Assembly: GCA_030426145.1 (NCBI GenBank)
Contig: JAUHZF010000053.1
Location: 1 to 34,226, forward strand
Length of the DNA stretch: 34,226 bases
DNA from: Polyangia bacterium
GTDB taxonomy: Bacteria > Myxococcota_A > Polyangia > Polyangiales > Polyangiaceae
Reading direction: 5' to 3'
The notes below the pieces were generated by a model. That model searched no databases. It was not told where the DNA came from and saw only the letters and a list, made by a program, of their open reading frames with translations. A program made the position numbers and the translations under genes. Shown here one piece after another: positions 30,141 to 34,226 of this stretch (the first letter of the stretch is position 1; every line of letters begins with the position of its first letter).

Positions 30141-31739
30141 ATGCAGCTTCGCGCCATCGAGGCGCGCCACCGCGCGGTCCTCACGCTGTCGGCGATGGCC
30201 TGGGCCTCGCTCGCGGCGGGCGCGTGCTCGCTGTCGAACATCCCGGTGGCCGACTGCGAACAAGACCTGCGATGTGAGGTCGCCTTCGGCCTCGGCAGCA
30301 CCTGCAAAGACGGATTCTGTACCGAGCCCCCGCCCTGCGTGACGGGTCACGACTGTCGCGGCCGGTACGGGGGCGGCGCCTGCGTCGATGGATCGTGCGT
30401 GCGGCAGATCCCCGACGACCCACTCGGGGCCTGCCAGCGTATCGAGCCGGCCAACTTGGGCAGCCTCGACCTCGTCGGCGCCGAGGCGCCGGTGCTCGTC
30501 GGCGGCATGTTCGCGCTCGACGACGGCCAGGACCCACGTATCGCCGACGCAGCGGCGCTCGCCTTCAGCGAGATCAACGAGGTGAGCGGCCTCGACGACG
30601 GCCGTCCGGTCGGCTTCGTGGCGTGCGACGTCGGCGGCCCCGGCAACGTGCTCAGTGGCCCCGAGCGGCAGGCACGGGTTCGGGTGGTCGTCGACTATCT
30701 CGCAGGCACGCTCGGTGTGCCCTTCGTGGTGGGACCGGTCACCTCCGGCGATGCGGTGAACGCCATCTCCTACGCCCTCTCTCGTGACTATCCCACGGCC
30801 TTCATCTCGCCGTCGGCCACGAGTCCCGCGCTCGCCACCGAGCCGGATCGTCTCGACCCCGACGACCTCTTCGGCCTCTTCTGGCGCACGGTCCCCAACG
30901 ATGAGCTGCAAGGGGCGGTGCTCGCGCGAGAGGTCGTGGGCACCTACCCCGCGCCGGAGACCATCAACCGGGTCGCCGTCATCTACATCAACGATGCTTA
31001 CGGCGAGGGTCTCGCCAACGTCTTTCAGACCTCGTTTGGCCTGGCCGAGACCGACCTCTTTCCCTTCGGAGCCGACGTCGACTTCTCCCAGGTGACGGCC
31101 CAAGTCGCCGCGACGAGTCCAGACGCGATGGTCATGATCGCCATCGACGCGCGCCGTACCGTCTCCTTCATCCGCGAGATGGCGAACCAGCCGACCCTCG
31201 CCGACAAGACCCTCTTCCTCACCGACGGCTCCAAGGACGAGGCGGCATTGCTCGACCCCGCGCTCGAGTCGGCGGTCACCGACATCCTCTTCGCACAGGT
31301 CGTGGGCACGGCGCCCGCCACGCCCGAAGGCCCGGCCTACGAGGTCTTCAGCGCGAACTACACCAACCGCTTCGACGTCGACCCAAGTGGCTTCACCTTC
31401 CTCGCCAACGCCTACGACGCGGCGTATCTCGGCGCCGCCGGTACGGTCTACGCCGCCACGACCGTACCCGCCTACGACGGGCGCCACGTGGTTTCGGGTC
31501 TCGCGCGCCTCATCGTCGGCGACCGCGTGGAGGTGGGCAAGACCAACTGGGGCACGCTCAAGAGCAGCGTCACGAGCGGAGACCGCACGGTCGACGTGGC
31601 GGGGATCAGCGGGGAGCTCGACTTCGACCCCTTGGTCGGCGACGCCCCCGGGGTCATCGAGGTCTGGCAGCCCACCACCACCGGCTGCGCAGGCGGCGCG
31701 CCGGCCTGCTTCGAGACCATCACCGAAGTCACGCCCTGA
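30141..31739 (+). CDS. Orphan ABC-type ligand-binding lipoprotein with Cys-rich N-terminus
   Basis: 532 aa from ATG 30141. A signal peptide with lipid Cys29 (LAAGAC) is followed by about 65 residues with ten Cys (CEQDLRCEVAFGLGSTCKDG, then CTEPPPCVTGHDCRG). The main part is a type-I periplasmic binding fold of the branched-chain amino-acid class (Peripla_BP_6): VLVGGMFALDDG, AALAFSEINE, VPFVVGPVTSGDAVNAISYALS, TAFISPSATSPAL, RVAVIYINDAYGEGLANVF and SFIREMANQPTLADKTLFLTDG. No permease or ATPase gene is near, so it may be a receptor or sensor rather than a transporter part. The start has no Shine-Dalgarno and abuts a strong inverted repeat with a -10 box, fitting a leaderless mRNA. Confidence 0.9.
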   Translation: MQLRAIEARHRAVLTLSAMAWASLAAGACSLSNIPVADCEQDLRCEVAFGLGSTCKDGFCTEPPPCVTGHDCRGRYGGGACVDGSCVRQIPDDPLGACQRIEPANLGSLDLVGAEAPVLVGGMFALDDGQDPRIADAAALAFSEINEVSGLDDGRPVGFVACDVGGPGNVLSGPERQARVRVVVDYLAGTLGVPFVVGPVTSGDAVNAISYALSRDYPTAFISPSATSPALATEPDRLDPDDLFGLFWRTVPNDELQGAVLAREVVGTYPAPETINRVAVIYINDAYGEGLANVFQTSFGLAETDLFPFGADVDFSQVTAQVAATSPDAMVMIAIDARRTVSFIREMANQPTLADKTLFLTDGSKDEAALLDPALESAVTDILFAQVVGTAPATPEGPAYEVFSANYTNRFDVDPSGFTFLANAYDAAYLGAAGTVYAATTVPAYDGRHVVSGLARLIVGDRVEVGKTNWGTLKSSVTSGDRTVDVAGISGELDFDPLVGDAPGVIEVWQPTTTGCAGGAPACFETITEVTP

Positions 31740-31748
31740 GCTCTGGTG

Positions 31749-31754
31749 TAGCGT
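31749..31754 (+). promoter_or_regulatory. -10-like box giving a leaderless start
   Basis: TAGCGT, preceded by GTG, lies 6 nt before ATG 31761 and 9 nt after the stop of the binding-protein gene. There is no Shine-Dalgarno. It suggests the small lipoprotein gene has its own promoter. Confidence 0.5.
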
Positions 31755-31760
31755 GGTCCC

Positions 31761-32120
31761 ATGCGCCTCATCACCGTCGTCGTCGCCTTCGGACTTCTCA
31801 GCAGCCTATCCGGGTGCCGAACGTCGAAGCCCGATGCCGGAGAGCCTTGCTCCAGCGAAGAGGACGGCGACAGCGGGGGATGCAAAAAAGGGCTCTGGTG
31901 TTTCCACGGTGACGACCGCCCGCCACGGTGTCTCACCGACGAGGAGACCCATGCCGCGTGCCGCAAGACGAAGCGGTGCACCGAAGGCGGCGGGTGCAGC
32001 TATCACCCGGGCCTCGCCAACTGCGTCGCGAAGCGTGAAGAGGACTGCAAGCAGAGCCAGGTCTGCAAGAACGACGGCAAGTGCAGGCTCGACGAGCGCA
32101 TGCACGCCTGCGTGAAGTAG
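31761..32120 (+). CDS. Small Cys-rich lipoprotein
   Basis: 119 aa. MRLITVVVAFGLLSSLSGC is a lipoprotein signal with lipid Cys19. The mature part has 12 further Cys in spaced groups (CSSEEDGDSGGCKKGLWC, CLTDEETHAAC, CTEGGGCSYHPGLANC, CKQSQVCKNDGKC) and many Lys. The spacing does not fit the knot repeats of the neighbouring lipoprotein but resembles the Cys-rich segment at the N-terminus of the upstream binding protein. It should be disulfide-bonded and anchored in the envelope. I recognise no family. It converges with the second TPR gene, 6 bp between stops. Confidence 0.78.
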   Translation: MRLITVVVAFGLLSSLSGCRTSKPDAGEPCSSEEDGDSGGCKKGLWCFHGDDRPPRCLTDEETHAACRKTKRCTEGGGCSYHPGLANCVAKREEDCKQSQVCKNDGKCRLDERMHACVK

Positions 32121-32126
32121 GCCGGC

Positions 32127-33146
32127 TCAGAAAGCGCCCGTGAACAGGAGCCCGCCGGTGTCGCTGGCGACGAGGGGCGTCACCGTCACGGGGAGCTTGC
32201 CCACGTCGAGATCGGTGAACTGGCTGAGAATGATTCCACCGGCCGCGGTGCCGATGAGTCCGATGCCCGCAACCCCGAAGCCAGCAAAGAGGCCGAAGGT
32301 GACCAACTCGCGCCGGCGCGTGGTGCCGAAGTTGTAGCCGGACGGGCACTCGAGGCGCTCGGCGCCGCAGATGTCGTCGAGCTCATTGCCCGCATTCCGC
32401 GCGATGAGCCCCGTCGCGACCGACGCGCCGAGGGCGGCGATGCCGGCGCCGCCCACGGGCCACACCCAGGAAGGGATCTCCCGCTCGGGCGGAGGCGGAG
32501 GAGGGGGGGGAGGTGGATCGGGCTTGCGGGACGGCTTCAGCTCCACCACCACCGATTGCGCATCGCTCTCGGCGCCGAGCACGATGTCTTCGCGGAAGGG
32601 TTCGTGGGCCGTGGCCGTCGCAGTGATGGTGTGCGGGCCGGGGTCTTGGGCCATGGGCTGTCCCCAGTCCTTCTTGGCGATGGGCTTGCCGTCGATCGAC
32701 ACCACGAGCTTCGGCAGCTTCGCGACCGGTGCGGCCACCTTCACGCTCACGGTCGATAGCTTCGCCTCGAGCTCTGCGTGGAGCACGAAGGCCGCCTCGA
32801 TCGCCTCTTTGAAGTCGGCCGAGAGCGCGTAGTCGAGGGCCTCTTCGAACTCGCGGTAGGCCGTCGCCGTCTTGCCTTGGCGGCGGTGGCACTCGGCGAG
32901 GTTGAGCAGGGTGTCGCCACGCTCCTGAAGGTCGAAGGACCGCTCGAGGGTCGCGCAGGCCTCGTCGAGGGTCGACTTCTTGGTCATCAGCTTGCGGCCC
33001 GCGTGAAAGGCCTCCTCCGCCTTGGCTGCGGTTTCGGCGTCGACCTTCTCCGCTCGCTTCTTCGGCTTGGCGGGGCGCGCCTCTTCGTCGGCGTAGGCCG
33101 CCTGCGTCGTGAGCAGCATGGCCATCACCATGACGGCGCGTTTCAC
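32127..33146 (-). CDS. Second exported TPR/PEGA-like protein with C-terminal membrane helices
   Basis: 339 aa from GTG 33146, chosen because it overlaps the upstream stop as GTGA and gives a clean signal peptide (MKRAVMVMAMLLTTQAAYA). After a Lys-rich linker come TPR helices (AEEAFHAGRKL, ACATLERSFDLQERGDTLLNLAECHRRQGKTATAYREFEEALDYA), a PEGA-like domain (KLVVSIDGKPI to HTITATATAHEPFREDIVL), a run of ten Pro and two hydrophobic helices (VWPVGGAGIAALGASVATGL, VTFGLFAGFGVAGIGLIGTAAGG). The order and the LLNLA-C motif mirror the protein at 29081-30073, so they are probably distant paralogues. It is cotranscribed with the Cache-domain gene. Confidence 0.85.
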   Translation of the reverse strand: MKRAVMVMAMLLTTQAAYADEEARPAKPKKRAEKVDAETAAKAEEAFHAGRKLMTKKSTLDEACATLERSFDLQERGDTLLNLAECHRRQGKTATAYREFEEALDYALSADFKEAIEAAFVLHAELEAKLSTVSVKVAAPVAKLPKLVVSIDGKPIAKKDWGQPMAQDPGPHTITATATAHEPFREDIVLGAESDAQSVVVELKPSRKPDPPPPPPPPPPEREIPSWVWPVGGAGIAALGASVATGLIARNAGNELDDICGAERLECPSGYNFGTTRRRELVTFGLFAGFGVAGIGLIGTAAGGIILSQFTDLDVGKLPVTVTPLVASDTGGLLFTGAF

Positions 33147-34226
33147 GGGTGATTCTCCCACCGTTCGAAGGGGTTCTTCTCTTCGATGACGTCGTCGTCC
33201 TTCGGCTTCGGGCGGGGTCGGGGACGGGGTCGATTCGGGGGCGGTGGCGTCTCGTCCTCGGCCTCGTCTTCGTCTGTCGGCTCGGGCGCGGGCGCGGGTT
33301 TGGGCGCGGGCCGGGCGGGAGGCGGCTTGATGGCGGGTGTCGGCGCGGTGGCGCTGCTCGCCCAGGCGGCGACGGGGACCTTCGGGGTGTGCTTCTTCGC
33401 GGCCATGCCCTCGAGGTCGGTGACGGCCACGAAGTACGACTCCAGGTTGCGCAGCGGCGTGTAGGTGATGAGCTTGCCGTCGCGCTCGACGTGGCCGCTC
33501 TCGCCACGTTCGATCGCGGCCACCACGTCGGGGTAGGGAAGGGCCGCCAGCGCACGGTCTGGGTTTGAGCTGGTGATGACCTTGCCGTCGCGACCCACCA
33601 TGAGGGTCTCATCGACGTAGCCGATGTCGGAGAGCTGCACCTTCTCGAAGACCCGACCCAGGCTCACGTGAAAGCCAGCCACGCCGCGGAAGCGATGCTC
33701 GCTGTCGTAGACGCTCGCAGACACGCTCAGCATCGGGCCGCGGTCCGACGGGTAGGGGCCGCGCCAGTGGGTGCCGGGCTTGTCGGCGGCCAGCAGGTAG
33801 TCGGGGTCCTCGCGCGGGTCGCCGTCGACGGTGCGTGCCATGCCGGGGTAGGTGATGGCGAGTCCGCTCGACAGCGACAAGAAGGCGGCTTCGATGGGCA
33901 CGCCGGCCTGCGTGAGTAGCTGGCGTTGGGCGTCGAGTGTCATCTTGTGGGCGCTGACACCGAGGCTGGTGAGCACGGCCTCCCGCCACGCGGGCCGCAA
34001 CCACTCGAGCGAACGCAGCTCGCTCTCGACCGCGCTGCGATCGACGCCGGGGCTGAGGGAGAAGGCGGGGAACTCCACGCTGACGGGGCCGCCGTAGTGG
34101 GCCGAGGGGGTCAGGTCCGACGGCTTGTCCGTGCCCGCGAAGTCGGTGGTGAAGTAGACCGGCGCCTCGCTCGTGCCGGCATGGCTCAACACGGTTTGCG
34201 CGGTACCCACGAGGCGGCCGAGGGCC
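33143..34226 (-). CDS. Cache-type sensory domain protein (N-terminus outside window)
   Basis: About 360 codons are visible; the frame runs off the right edge (ALGRLVGTAQTVLSHAG), so the true start is missing. The visible part looks like an extracytoplasmic double Cache ligand-sensing domain: SGLAITYPGM, then GTHWRGPYPSDRGPMLSVSASVYDSEHRFRGVAGFHVSL, and VDETLMVGRDGKVITSSNPD. After it comes no transmembrane helix but a Pro/Ala linker, an acidic patch and an Arg-Pro-Lys-rich end. The Cache domain is thus at the C-terminal side, with any membrane anchor or catalytic domain (for example a kinase) in the unseen N-terminus. The stop overlaps the next gene's GTG, so signal input and the TPR protein are made together. 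Confidence 0.8.
   Translation of the reverse strand, partial: ALGRLVGTAQTVLSHAGTSEAPVYFTTDFAGTDKPSDLTPSAHYGGPVSVEFPAFSLSPGVDRSAVESELRSLEWLRPAWREAVLTSLGVSAHKMTLDAQRQLLTQAGVPIEAAFLSLSSGLAITYPGMARTVDGDPREDPDYLLAADKPGTHWRGPYPSDRGPMLSVSASVYDSEHRFRGVAGFHVSLGRVFEKVQLSDIGYVDETLMVGRDGKVITSSNPDRALAALPYPDVVAAIERGESGHVERDGKLITYTPLRNLESYFVAVTDLEGMAAKKHTPKVPVAAWASSATAPTPAIKPPPARPAPKPAPAPEPTDEDEAEDETPPPPNRPRPRPRPKPKDDDVIEEKNPFERWENHP

Overview
The window is very GC-rich and almost fully coding, and it reads as the chromosome of a Myxococcota bacterium, probably of the Polyangia/Sandaracinaceae type. That placement is an inference from gene content: two Hanks-type Ser/Thr kinases, an FHA-containing sigma-54 activator, a GYF/AgmX-type envelope protein, many Cys-rich lipoproteins, a Myxo-CTERM-like sorting tail, TPR proteins with C-terminal membrane helices, and frequent GTG/TTG starts. 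I saw no rRNA, tRNA, CRISPR array, insertion sequence or phage gene. No gap between genes exceeds about 225 bp.

Layout. 1-8000 is a leftward series: a FIST sensor protein, an M28 aminopeptidase lipoprotein, a membrane Ser/Thr kinase, HtpG (Hsp90), an (alpha/alpha)6-barrel glycosidase overlapping htpG, and a LamG lipoprotein cut by the window edge. 8000-10600 holds a DUF4234-like membrane protein, a secreted metzincin-like zinc protease and a small glycine-zipper protein. 10630-14514 is leftward: an ECF sigma / anti-sigma / CpxP-Spy-like operon, a small membrane protein, a STAS-like protein and a TraB-family membrane protein. 14589-17462 is a rightward signalling pair, a Ser/Thr kinase followed by an FHA sigma-54 activator. 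17466-18242 is a Cys-rich protein with a sorting tail. 18439-22819 is glyQ, a beta-class DNA methyltransferase and a lipoprotein. 22820-24286 is a GYF-TM-AgmX-like protein. 24392-26523 is a MoxR ATPase with a VWA protein. 26569-34226 is an envelope-protein region with small lipoproteins, a tandem cystine-knot protein and its single-knot paralogue, two TPR/PEGA-like proteins, an orphan ABC-type ligand-binding lipoprotein, and a Cache-domain protein cut by the right edge.

The most unusual observation is in the kinase at 14589-15980. Its DFG motif reads Glu-Ile-Gly and runs straight into an 18-residue stretch that, from memory, matches the Walker A segment of HslU. This sits in frame inside the activation segment of an otherwise normal kinase that is followed by an FHA/sigma-54 regulator.

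Three other themes stand out. Many genes have a TANNNT (often GTGTAG) -10-like box 5-7 nt before the start codon, which suggests widespread leaderless transcription. A bacterial lipoprotein carries eight tandem repeats with inhibitor-cystine-knot cysteine spacing, next to a paralogue with one. The DNA methyltransferase behind glyQ has no canonical start codon where its conserved domain begins, and no glyS follows glyQ.
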